From Desulfobacteraceae bacterium (GTDB taxonomy: Bacteria; Desulfobacterota; DSM-4660; Desulfatiglandales; Desulfatiglandaceae), in contig JAUWMR010000013.1 of the NCBI GenBank assembly GCA_030613055.1, positions 1 through 64,000 on the forward strand: a stretch of 64,000 nt of DNA, in the 5' to 3' direction. The notes beneath the pieces are model-generated. The model was given only the letters and a program-made list of their open reading frames with translations. It was not told the DNA's origin and searched no databases. Each line of letters starts with the position of its first letter. The stretch's first letter is position 1. The position numbers and the translations under genes were made by a program. This document shows positions 18,675-27,249 of this stretch, piece after piece.

Positions 18675-19056
18675 GACAGGATAACAGGATTAACTTGATT
18701 TTTTTGAATTCCTGCCTGCCTGTGCGCCTGCCTGTCGCTTTCGCGACGCAGACAGGTAGCACGCAGACAGGTAAATCCTTAAGATATCCTGATAGACCGT
18801 TCCTTGCTTTATGTGTAATTGCTTAAGTTAAACCCTTCTATTATGATCTGGTTTAACCTGCTCTCCCCATTGCTCGGAAGTTATTTTAAATATTCATTTC
18901 ATATTTAAGAAAGGCGCAAAGAGATTATATCAAGTTCTTATTCGGAGTTTATCTGTAATGTATATTACCAGGATTTTTTATCTGATTTACAGGATTATTA
19001 CAATAAGATTTGTTTGTGACTTGAAAATAGATTCCTGTTTATCCTGTTATCCTGTC
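18675..19056 (+). mobile_element. MITE-like element, copy A, with nested palindrome
   Basis: A 382-bp non-coding element bounded by inverted GACAGGATAACAGGAT and ATCCTGTTATCCTGTC. Its interior is nearly the same, in reverse orientation, as the element at 46655-46993. Copy A holds about 58 extra bases (about 18715-18773) absent from copy B. These form a GC-rich palindromic unit of CCTGCCTG and CAGACAGG arms, with GTCGC/GCGAC at the centre. No coding potential is visible and there is no clear target duplication. It lies between cobA-hemD and the binding-protein gene. Confidence 0.8.
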
Positions 19057-19113
19057 TGAAAAGGAGATACCTGAATAGTAACTTTTCGCAAGCCTTTAGC
19101 AAGGAGGGACACC

Positions 19114-19884
19114 ATGAAAAAGATTCTTATATGCGTTTTGATGTTTCTATTTTGCCTGCTTCTTGTGTCCGAATCAAAAGCAAGAGACCCTCTCAATGCC
19201 GCACAGCGGGCCTGGGTCAAAAAACACGGGACCATTCGGGTAGGCGCGTTTGAATACTATCCACCGTTCGGGTTTATGGACATATCAGGGGAAGCCCAGG
19301 GTATGTCTATTGATTTCTGGCGGCTCCTTTCCTCAAAACTTGACATATGGGTGCAGTTTTGTCCCGCGACCTTCAACGATCAGTTAGAGGGCTTGAAGAG
19401 CGGGAAATATGATAGCCTGGCAGGCATATTTTCTCTGACCGAGCGACGCAGGTTCTTCGATTTCTCAATGCCTTATACGGTCATCCGGACCAGTATTTAT
19501 GTCAAACCCAAACACTCGCATCTCAGGGGCCTGAGTGAACTTAGAGGGCTCAGGGTGGGCGCTGTAGAGGGCGATTCCGGCCAGGTAGTTGCCCAAAAGG
19601 CAGGCCTCAATCCCTTGTCTTTTATGAGCTACAGGCAGGCCATATTTAATGTGGCCAACGGGAACACGGATGCCATTATTATGGATGAACCTGTAGTAGC
19701 CTATTTCGTAGCACAGCACGACTTGCAGGACCTGGTCAAGAAAATAGGTCAGCCCGTGGATCAGGGCAAAATGACTTTACCGGTTCGCAAAGGAAACAGG
19801 GTCCTTCTTGATATCCTGAACAAAGGCATCAGTATGGTGGCCAGCAACGAATGGAAAAGGATCGTGGACAAGTGGATGAAGTAG
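19114..19884 (+). CDS. Periplasmic family 3 (amino-acid-type) substrate-binding protein
   Basis: A 256-residue protein with a signal peptide (hydrophobic core LMFLFCLLLVS, cleavage after SKA) and a type II periplasmic binding fold. Motifs include VGAFEYYPPFGFMDISGEAQGMSIDFWR (read in parts), LAGIFSLTERRRFFDFS and GAVEGDSGQVVA. An AAGGAGGG site precedes the ATG. No ABC permease or ATPase is near, so it may serve a distant transporter or act as an orphan receptor. Its promoter must lie in or downstream of the MITE copy A. Confidence 0.88.
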   Translation: MKKILICVLMFLFCLLLVSESKARDPLNAAQRAWVKKHGTIRVGAFEYYPPFGFMDISGEAQGMSIDFWRLLSSKLDIWVQFCPATFNDQLEGLKSGKYDSLAGIFSLTERRRFFDFSMPYTVIRTSIYVKPKHSHLRGLSELRGLRVGAVEGDSGQVVAQKAGLNPLSFMSYRQAIFNVANGNTDAIIMDEPVVAYFVAQHDLQDLVKKIGQPVDQGKMTLPVRKGNRVLLDILNKGISMVASNEWKRIVDKWMK

Positions 19885-19892
19885 GAGCGGGT

Positions 19893-20708
19893 TTAAAAGA
19901 CTTTTCGCAGATATTCGTCCTTATTAATGGAGGAATAGGAAGAAATATCCGGGAGGTTAAGTGATTTTTTTGCAAACTCGAATACCCGGTCATAGTCAAA
20001 CCGCAATCCCATTTTATTGTAGTACTTCTCAAGGATTCTCTTCGGCCTGTAGTCGCTATATTTGCATGGAATTGAAAGAATCGGAATGCCTTTCTGACTG
20101 ATTAGTTCCGCGATATCATTGCTGTTGTATTTTATCAGCGGTCTAAAAACCGTATACCCTTCCTTCATTTTAAGTACAGGATAAAAGCGCTGGGCCGTTT
20201 GTATAAACCGGCCATCCTCTTCAACGCCTTCCTTTCTCTCAATGTCAGAAAAGATATCTGTTAGTATGTGTTCCATAGAGTAGCTTACGATATCCCAGAG
20301 GCTGTAGTTAGCTATGATAACAAAGTTCTTCAGGTCACCAGCTGATTCGCTTACAAGTGTCTTCAGGGTTTTTCTCCTGAGATTTTGACATGGAAGGCAG
20401 GGATTTGGCGCATTGTTAATATACGCATCTGTCTCTTTTAGTTCGTGCCATGTGATATTTACACCCCGTTTATGCCAGTACGATATGATCTTTTCTCTCT
20501 CTGCCTCAGTATACCTATGAACCGGATAGGCTGCGGCATGTGACTCAAAACAAAATCCGAATTCCTCTTCTGCCCGCAGGAGTAAATCCATGGCAAGAGA
20601 CGAATCTTTGCCTCCGGAAAACAATAGAAATACTTTTTTTTGAGGGAATTCCTCTAAAATGGATTCATATTCGCTTTTCCAATGAGTATAACTTATTTTT
20701 GAATTCAT
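19893..20708 (-). CDS. PP-loop ATPase (TtcA/tRNA-thiolation-like)
   Basis: About 271 residues from ATG 20708. An alternative ATG 20765 overlaps the upstream gene. It has the PP-loop LLFSGGKDSSLAM, then a paired-Cys segment (PCLPCQNLRRK) like the metal-binding Cys of TtcA/Ncs6 tRNA sulfurtransferases, and a late PCKYSDYRPKR segment. PP-loop enzymes adenylate a carbonyl or hydroxyl group for thiolation or amidation. The operon (acyltransferase, radical SAM, kinase, enolase-like) argues for small-molecule or peptide modification rather than tRNA, but this is inference. Confidence 0.75.
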   Translation of the reverse strand: MNSKISYTHWKSEYESILEEFPQKKVFLLFSGGKDSSLAMDLLLRAEEEFGFCFESHAAAYPVHRYTEAEREKIISYWHKRGVNITWHELKETDAYINNAPNPCLPCQNLRRKTLKTLVSESAGDLKNFVIIANYSLWDIVSYSMEHILTDIFSDIERKEGVEEDGRFIQTAQRFYPVLKMKEGYTVFRPLIKYNSNDIAELISQKGIPILSIPCKYSDYRPKRILEKYYNKMGLRFDYDRVFEFAKKSLNLPDISSYSSINKDEYLRKVF

Positions 20709-20725
20709 GTTTTCTGCCGTTAATA

Positions 20726-21877
20726 TCAGGGTCTCGTTATTGATATGGTGGATGAGCCATTGCATAAGCGTTCCAAGCTCTGCATATTGACTTCAACGCC
20801 CAGACCGGGGCCGTCCAAAGGTCCTGCCTCACCACCATATCCAAAAGATACATTTTCGCGTGTAATATTTTCTTTCAGAAGGAATTCATCATAAGAACCG
20901 TCATAGTACATCGCATCCCCGCAGAGAAGGCATAAGACTCTGCCGGCAGCAGACAGAATACCGGATTCGCCCAGGGTACACCCGATTTGAAAAGATAGAC
21001 CGCTTTTTCGAATGCGTTCAACCATCCTGAGCGATCTTCGGAACCCGCCGCTTCTACATAATTTGATATTTATTACCTGGTAATATCCTTCCCTGATAAT
21101 TTCTTCCACATCTTCCAGGGTTGGGGCCGACTCACAGGCCATCATCATTACATCCATGTCTTTCATTGTTGCAGCGAATTCTGTAAAACCGGGATCGGAT
21201 TTTATCATGGGCTCTTCAACAACTTTGACATTGTACGCCTGAATTAATGGTATATGTTTGAAGGCAAGGTCGCGATCCCAGACCCCGTTTGGATCTATCC
21301 TGAGTTCACATTCGCCACCGAAAATTAGGCGTGCTGTTTCTACAGCATATTTATTCTGCTTGAAATTACCACCTAACTTAATTCTAAGATGATTAATACC
21401 AAGATCTCTGATCATTTGACATATTTCAATAATTCTCTCCCTATTACCGAGAGTAATTGCGCCACCATAACATATTATGTCTGTATAGAAATCCGAAGGA
21501 AAGTATTCTATGATGGATTTGTTTTGACTTTTGCCCAGTATATCCAGTAGTGCCATCTCAATGGCACAAATTGCCGCATTATGATCCTTGCCACCGGGAA
21601 GGCTATCTATTAAGTCCCATATCTGAAAAACATCGTTTAGTTCCCATGGAAAAGAATTCCTGTTCGCAAAATGCCGGACGGTTTCCATTACATTTTCAGG
21701 TGTTTCTCCTGTAACGAACTGAACCGGCAAACCCTCACCATATCCTTTTATCCTTCCTCGATCTGAGACAACCTCTACTACGACTGTATCTGATGAGACT
21801 CCCTTTAGACGGGAAATGGAAAAATCCCCGGTAAAGGGTAGAATGATTCTGTATAGATTAATCTCTTGAATTCGCAT
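20726..21877 (-). CDS. Enolase-superfamily enzyme (muconate lactonizing / dipeptide epimerase-like)
   Basis: A 383-residue protein with an N-terminal capping domain and a TIM barrel. Barrel residues visible are the catalytic RIK in HLRIKLGGNF, metal ligand Asp in RIDPNGVWD, Glu in VVEEPM, Glu in ACESAPT, and Lys in INIKLCRSGG. This set fits the MLE subgroup (o-succinylbenzoate synthase, N-acylamino acid racemase, dipeptide epimerase). The substrate cannot be read. It starts inside the sensor kinase gene (20-bp overlap), so it is co-translated. Its stop lies just upstream of the PP-loop ATPase. Confidence 0.82.
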   Translation of the reverse strand: MRIQEINLYRIILPFTGDFSISRLKGVSSDTVVVEVVSDRGRIKGYGEGLPVQFVTGETPENVMETVRHFANRNSFPWELNDVFQIWDLIDSLPGGKDHNAAICAIEMALLDILGKSQNKSIIEYFPSDFYTDIICYGGAITLGNRERIIEICQMIRDLGINHLRIKLGGNFKQNKYAVETARLIFGGECELRIDPNGVWDRDLAFKHIPLIQAYNVKVVEEPMIKSDPGFTEFAATMKDMDVMMMACESAPTLEDVEEIIREGYYQVINIKLCRSGGFRRSLRMVERIRKSGLSFQIGCTLGESGILSAAGRVLCLLCGDAMYYDGSYDEFLLKENITRENVSFGYGGEAGPLDGPGLGVEVNMQSLERLCNGSSTISITRP

Positions 21878-23882
21878 GGTTTTTCCCTTGAACGCGGCTT
21901 AAGAGCTCGCGAGGAGGTTCATAGGGTAATGTCAGGATGAATGTTGTTCCTTCATTGACCTCGCTTTTTACTTCTATGCTCCCACCATGGTCCTGAATAT
22001 GCTGATGGGCAATAAAGAGACCGAGTCCCGTACCGCTGTGCATATTATTTTTATGCTTGGTTGTAAAATAGGGGTCGAATATTTTATTGATCATAGATTC
22101 GGGTATCCCCGGTCCATTATCTTTGATCTCGATGTGCACAGTCTTTGGGTTTTCGTTTTCAATACGGTTTTTTGTCGAAACCCGGATTTCCCCCCCTTGA
22201 GGAGTGAATTCTATAGCATTTGACAGGATATTCAGGATCACCTGTTTTATCTTTTCAGTATCCATTTTTATCTGGGCTATATCGGGATCATATTCGCGTA
22301 TTACTTCAATCTTCCTAACATTGCTCTGTGGCGAAATAAGGAGTATCATTTTGTCTATCAGACCGTGGAGGTCGTTGAATTCAAAACGTGATTCCTTCGT
22401 CTTGACCAGGTCAAGGAGTTCTGAGATGAGGCTATTTACCCTGTTAGTCTCCTCCATTGCGATTTCATGGAAGTCATTTCGGAATTCTTCATCATCGTAT
22501 TTTTTAGGCAGCAACTGGATAAATGTCCCTATTGCCGTCAGGGGATTCTTTATTTCATGGGCAAGTCTTGCAGCCAAATTGCCCAAAAAGGAGAACTTCT
22601 CAGACCTGCTCAACAGGGCATGGGATCTTTTAAGATCCTCCATCTGATCTTGCAGAGTTGTGTAAAGCCTTGCGTTTTCTATAGCAATAGCTATTTGAGG
22701 TCCAAAGATTTCAAGAATTTCACGTGTTTCCTTCGGCACACCCTTGCCGTCAACGGCATCTGTTGCAATAACCCCGATGACCTTGGATCTGGTTATCAAC
22801 GGCACAACATAAACAGACGTCGGCTTTACGTGGGTCAACATAATATTTTCTTTTCTTAGTGTGGAACTTTTTACATCAGGAACATACTCCGGTCTCCCGG
22901 TGCTAACTACCCTTACCAAGATGTTACTCACACGATCAAGAGGAACGTTATAGTCTTTGACCTCATCCGGGACATCGCCGTCCATGCCTGTGCCATGTAT
23001 GTACTCAAGACTCTTTTTGTCTTCATTCACAAGCAATATTAATGCACGGTTTATCCGGCAAACGTTGCCTAAAAGGTTCATGATAATGGTCAATAGCTTT
23101 TCTAACTCCAGTATTGATATGATGGCCTTTCCGGTTTCCTGTATGGCCATAAGCTGTTTGATTTTCTTGTTCAGTTCGACATTCAGCCGGTTAACCTCCT
23201 CATATTTATTTTTAATTATCTTTTTATCCTTCTCCATTTCTTCTATTGTTTCCATGAGTACGGACTTTGATGTATAAAACCTTGAAAAAATCTCATGAAA
23301 TCTGTTCCGGGCAGGCCATCCAAAACGGTATTCACAGTATGGCGCCCCTTCAAAGAAACAACATTCTTCTATACAGGTGGCTGGCTTCCCTCCCCAGATG
23401 ATTGGAATAAAAGAATAAATACCCTGATTATACAGGCACATGTCTTTTGATACATCCATCTGAGGATCCCAGTGTAATCTTACAACAGCCCTGTTCTTTT
23501 CGATTTTCAACAGTTCTATTTTTTTGCTCCTGTTCCACTTGTCATTTATTATCTGTGCATGTTTAAGAGCCTTTTCGGTTGACCAGAATGCCTTTACAAT
23601 TATTCTTTGAGCATAGCCTAAAGTAGTGTTTTCAATAGTGTGCCTGGCGATTTTAAAGGCAGTCATCTCATCATCAAAAAGCAATCTTGCCCTTTCCCAT
23701 AACTTGGAAACTACAGTACATGAGACCCAATTATTGGGGTCTCTTAAAAATTTTTCAGGATTGGGGAGACTATCAATTTCGGAATCAAGATCCTTAAGAA
23801 GACCGGGATAGTCACTTTTGTTGTGTTTCTTAACGTAATCAAGGATAATCTTTGAGTTAACGCAGTTTATTTCTTTTTCCAT
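21858..23882 (-). CDS. Sensor histidine kinase with V4R-like and GAF input domains
   Basis: A 674-residue cytosolic kinase. Residues about 1-190 end in a CIEECCFFEGAPYCEY motif typical of V4R-like small-molecule binding domains. A coiled coil (about 205-240) leads to a GAF domain (about 240-410). HisKA follows, with phospho-His in AARLAHEIKNPLTAIG, then a HATPase with a N box around NILSNAIEFTP, DNGPGIP and GTGLGLFIAHQ. No receiver is attached and no cognate regulator is in the operon. No membrane segment is present, so it probably senses an internal ligand, perhaps the operon product (inference). Confidence 0.87.
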   Translation of the reverse strand: MEKEINCVNSKIILDYVKKHNKSDYPGLLKDLDSEIDSLPNPEKFLRDPNNWVSCTVVSKLWERARLLFDDEMTAFKIARHTIENTTLGYAQRIIVKAFWSTEKALKHAQIINDKWNRSKKIELLKIEKNRAVVRLHWDPQMDVSKDMCLYNQGIYSFIPIIWGGKPATCIEECCFFEGAPYCEYRFGWPARNRFHEIFSRFYTSKSVLMETIEEMEKDKKIIKNKYEEVNRLNVELNKKIKQLMAIQETGKAIISILELEKLLTIIMNLLGNVCRINRALILLVNEDKKSLEYIHGTGMDGDVPDEVKDYNVPLDRVSNILVRVVSTGRPEYVPDVKSSTLRKENIMLTHVKPTSVYVVPLITRSKVIGVIATDAVDGKGVPKETREILEIFGPQIAIAIENARLYTTLQDQMEDLKRSHALLSRSEKFSFLGNLAARLAHEIKNPLTAIGTFIQLLPKKYDDEEFRNDFHEIAMEETNRVNSLISELLDLVKTKESRFEFNDLHGLIDKMILLISPQSNVRKIEVIREYDPDIAQIKMDTEKIKQVILNILSNAIEFTPQGGEIRVSTKNRIENENPKTVHIEIKDNGPGIPESMINKIFDPYFTTKHKNNMHSGTGLGLFIAHQHIQDHGGSIEVKSEVNEGTTFILTLPYEPPRELLSRVQGKNHANSRD

Positions 23883-23907
23883 GTAAGAACCTGTCCGTTA
23901 TCAGGGA

Positions 23908-25446
23908 TCAAAATTGTAAGGTGCGATGACTTCTTTGCCCAGATATCCATTTCTTATGTTTTTTAGTTATCCCGGGAACCAATTCCCTGAAAGCAACGAG
24001 GCTTTTTCCCTGAACATCAAATATTTCCCTATCGGCGTCTCTGAAACATTCATCAGGAATCATTTTATCTGATAATGCGTGTACCGGCAATCTAAAGAAA
24101 GGCATCATATTCAAAACGGTCCTTTGCATCTTTGGTGTGTTATTGGATAAACTAAAAATTTCTGTCATATAAGCAAGGACGGTTTCAAAGCGCAGATTCT
24201 TAGATGATTGCCTTACGATATTCTCTCCAAAAACGCCATTATCATCAAATACAACATCGGGTGCTGACACGGTATGGTAATAAAGCTTGGTTTTTGGATA
24301 AACCCTACATTCCCCAATTTTGAAAATGTGCCCGCCTATGCCGCTATTTTTTGATAACGCTTTAGCAAAAATGAGGCTTTTTTCAAGATCTTCTTCTGTG
24401 TCTCCCGGATAACCAGCAATCATAAAAATCGTTACTGGAATTTCATTTTTCAAGGCTTCCTTGAATATGGCAATAGTGTTGGAAACATAATATTGATAAT
24501 GATCTCTATCTCTGACCTTGCCCATCCTTTTTAAAGTGCTATAACTTGCCGATTCAAAACCGAGCGCTAACATCCCACAAACGTCCGTAATCTTAGAAAC
24601 GATTGAGGGGTCCATGACATCGCAACGAGTTTCAAAATTGATTTTCATTCCTAATGATCGAAGCAATGGAAATAGATCAAAAGATTTGAAAAGCGCATCA
24701 CTGACAAGCAGGGTATGTGCCTTAGTGTGTAGTTTTAAATTTCTCAAATCCTTTTGAATGATTTTTAAAGATACTTTTTTCCTGATCGGTCGAATAAATT
24801 CCTCCATACAGAAATTGCAGTTATAAGGGCAACCCCGGCTAAAGGCATAGGGCAAAATATCATATACGCCCGGATTCCTCAATAACTCCAGGTTGAGAAG
24901 CGCCTTGGTATTCAAATCAAAACGCGCTCCTTTCCTGGTTAGATGCACGTGTCCGTCTTTTTTCCACGCCAGGTTCGGGATATCGTCATCTCTGGGGTTT
25001 TTGCCGCGTTCTAAGCGTTTGATTATCTCAAGGGCCGGCACCTCTCCTTCGCCGATTACGATTACGTCTACTGCATGGGTTCTCGAGAATATCTCCTCAT
25101 AATAAATTGTGGGGAAGTATCCACCCAAAAAGACGAATATATCAGGATCGTGGTTTTTTATGAGATCACACAAGTGGATAGTTTCTTCTGCCTGGGCAAT
25201 AGCCGTGCATGAGATTCCAATGCCCCTTGGCTTTATTTCCGAAATCTCTTCCAAAAGTTCCTTATATATTTGTTCTTTTCCTTCCCTGGTAAGGGGTAAG
25301 CCGTAATCAGCGGATATAGAGACTATATTAATAGCGATTTCAGGCAATTTAGATTGAACAAAACTTGCTATCTCTATTAGAGGTAATGGGTAGGCGGGAA
25401 TATACATATCAATGTTTTTGGATATCGGTTCAATAAGCAAAATCAT
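23908..25446 (-). CDS. B12-binding-type radical SAM protein
   Basis: A 512-residue protein. The N-terminal 150 residues look like a cobalamin-binding domain (PAYPLPLIEIASFV, GISCTAIAQAEET, FVFLGGYFPT, VIGEGEVPALEI), although a DxHxxG cobalamin motif is not evident. The radical SAM core has the CPYNCNFC cluster motif (about 204-213), LVSDALFKS and LALGFESASYSTLKRMGK. A C-terminal extension of about 120 residues contains a Met/Phe-rich segment. Such enzymes do methyl transfers or skeletal rearrangements in lipid and natural-product pathways. The kinase gene begins 26 bases after its stop. Confidence 0.85.
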   Translation of the reverse strand: MILLIEPISKNIDMYIPAYPLPLIEIASFVQSKLPEIAINIVSISADYGLPLTREGKEQIYKELLEEISEIKPRGIGISCTAIAQAEETIHLCDLIKNHDPDIFVFLGGYFPTIYYEEIFSRTHAVDVIVIGEGEVPALEIIKRLERGKNPRDDDIPNLAWKKDGHVHLTRKGARFDLNTKALLNLELLRNPGVYDILPYAFSRGCPYNCNFCMEEFIRPIRKKVSLKIIQKDLRNLKLHTKAHTLLVSDALFKSFDLFPLLRSLGMKINFETRCDVMDPSIVSKITDVCGMLALGFESASYSTLKRMGKVRDRDHYQYYVSNTIAIFKEALKNEIPVTIFMIAGYPGDTEEDLEKSLIFAKALSKNSGIGGHIFKIGECRVYPKTKLYYHTVSAPDVVFDDNGVFGENIVRQSSKNLRFETVLAYMTEIFSLSNNTPKMQRTVLNMMPFFRLPVHALSDKMIPDECFRDADREIFDVQGKSLVAFRELVPGITKKHKKWISGQRSHRTLQF

Positions 25447-25488
25447 AGCAAATCCCTAATCGAAATCAAATTTAGCGACTGACTTATT

Positions 25489-26466
25489 TTATGAAATCCT
25501 GTTAAGCGTTGGCATTGCCAGTGAGGCGGCTTTGGGTATTTTAGCCCTCGTAATTTGAATAGATGATGTACCTATAACATGATAATTTTTCCATTGATAC
25601 CATTCTTCAGGGTAATGGAGTATGTATTGCTCTAAAGCCTTCAATATTAGTGCTCCAGCTGGCATGCCTATTAACGGCTGGAATCGCTTTTCCATGTCTT
25701 CCAGTGATTGTACAATAAATCTATATCTCTGGTTATTGTTTCGACGCATAATTCCAAGTACAATAGACGCTCCTCCCCTTTTTGACAAAACATTTATTGT
25801 CCTGTCCAGATTAATCTGCTTGCCTAAAAACTTCGTTTTTTCGCGATAGGATGGCCTCCACTCATCTATCTCATCACATTCTGTAATTACTATACGATTC
25901 TGTCTCAGGCTATTGAAAATAGCCTTCATAATATTTGATGTATTACCGGCGTCAATTATCCTTATTGCAAATTTTTCTGCTTTTTGAATTGAAAGATCGC
26001 GGAAGTGTTCAGATGAAAATTTTGCGAGAATCGTTACAGGATAATTGTTAACAGCGAGATAGCCTGGGATAAATTCAATGCCCCCGAAATGCCCGGTGAT
26101 CAACAGGACTCCTTTTCCCTTTGCAAGGCCATTCCTAATGGAAGCCATGCCTTCACTCGTCACGTGTGTTTTAAAAAAAGACCTTGATATTTCAGGTGAG
26201 CAAAAGATATTGAAGAATTTTTCGTAGTAATGGAAAAATATTCCACGAAATACCCTTCTTATAATGGATTTAATTTCAGAAGCACTGTGATGATTTAAAA
26301 ACACAGTTTTGATTGCATTTTCGATTTCCCTTTTTTCCTTTCTGTTCAAGAAAAAGTACAATTTTCCCCAAAAGAACAAATAAAAATGAGAAATTTTCCA
26401 ACTAAATATTTTATACAGGAAAAGATTAACCCGCCATTGCAAAAATGAACTCAGGCCTATTTTCAT
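25489..26466 (-). CDS. Lysophospholipid acyltransferase (LpxL/HtrB-like)
   Basis: About 325 residues from ATG 26466. A GTG at 26505 gives an unsupported 13-residue extension. The N-terminus is hydrophobic and aromatic. The acyltransferase signature GHFGGIEFIPG (catalytic His with acidic partner in the extended HxxxxE form) lies at about 125-135, followed by CDEIDEWRP and a GGASIVLGIMRR strand. LpxL-like enzymes transfer acyl chains from acyl carrier protein to lipids. It heads the five-gene minus-strand operon, suggesting the pathway product is a lipid or is acylated (inference). Confidence 0.8.
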   Translation of the reverse strand: MKIGLSSFLQWRVNLFLYKIFSWKISHFYLFFWGKLYFFLNRKEKREIENAIKTVFLNHHSASEIKSIIRRVFRGIFFHYYEKFFNIFCSPEISRSFFKTHVTSEGMASIRNGLAKGKGVLLITGHFGGIEFIPGYLAVNNYPVTILAKFSSEHFRDLSIQKAEKFAIRIIDAGNTSNIMKAIFNSLRQNRIVITECDEIDEWRPSYREKTKFLGKQINLDRTINVLSKRGGASIVLGIMRRNNNQRYRFIVQSLEDMEKRFQPLIGMPAGALILKALEQYILHYPEEWYQWKNYHVIGTSSIQITRAKIPKAASLAMPTLNRIS

Positions 26467-26891
26467 AATGATTACCCGCGATGGATATAAAGAAGGTGTA
26501 TTCACAGATAGCTTAACTTATATTTGAGATGCTTACTCAAAATCCATGCCAGGATGTGACTGAAGCGATCTGACTTCAAAAAAGGGCCGTGGGGATCTTT
26601 TATGCCGTAGATGATTGAGATTGCTTTATAGATGTTGCTAAATACGTAACAGTTCACAGGGTTCAGTCTCCGGCCTGTAGGGGCCTACGCCCCGGTGGGG
26701 GGTCAGGGAACAGGGAAAGACAATGGTCGTCCTTAGGGCTTCTGGCATGCTGAAGCAAGTTGTGAAATCGCCGCTGATCCCCGACGCCCGTGAACTGATA
26801 CCCAAATACTATACACTGCCTGGAAAAAGATGAAGATGGATGTTAGGTCTGTTAAAAGGCAGGGATAGGAATATGGAAAGTTTATGAAATA

Positions 26892-26930
26892 TGCACAAAA
26901 AACTGTGCAATTTGCACATTTTTTTGTGCA
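26892..26930 (+). promoter_or_regulatory. Double-palindrome upstream activator site 1
   Basis: Two 18-bp palindromes TGCACA-N6-TGTGCA at 26892-26909 and 26913-26930, with centres 21 bp (two helical turns) apart. The same arrangement occurs at 28830-28868 and 35537-35575. It lies about 130 bases upstream of the sigma-54 promoter of the activator gene, the usual place for an enhancer site. Confidence 0.85.
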
Positions 26931-27058
26931 TAATAGTATAGGCAGCCTGAGATAGTATACCGGTTCATTTTTTAAGGGCCGGTTTTGTGTGTTGATATAT
27001 ACTGAAAATACTGACACATGACCCCTGCCAGGTCAATTTTTGTCGGCCCAATGGTTCC

Positions 27059-27074
27059 TGGCATGAAAAATGCT
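27059..27074 (+). promoter_or_regulatory. Sigma-54 promoter for the activator gene
   Basis: TGGCATGAAAAATGCT has the invariant GG (27060-27061) and GC (27072-27073) with exactly 10 bases between, close to the TGGCAC-N5-TTGC consensus. It lies about 176 bases before the start at 27250. Together with site 1 it suggests the activator controls its own gene. Confidence 0.75.
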
Positions 27075-27249
27075 AAACATCAATCGGTTGATAGCACAGG
27101 GCAATATCTACCTGGTGACTGCTCATCGGACACTGTAATAGCGGATTTATCCGCGATTTTTTCATGGCATGAAAGCCATAGGTCGTGGTTAAAACCGCCC
27201 CTACAGCACAGCAGAGCTGCTCAATTTAAAATAAAAAGCGGGGATAAAC

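Larger units (their letters stand above)
26467..27249. other. Divergent intergenic region with regulatory sites
   Basis: A spacer of about 780 bases between the divergent acyltransferase operon and the sigma-54 regulator. It holds a GGGGCCTACGCCCC-like repeat near 26680-26700, the double palindrome at 26892-26930, a sigma-54 promoter at 27059-27074, and a GC-rich TTAAAACCGCCCC repeat at about 27184-27201. No gene is supported. Confidence 0.6.
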
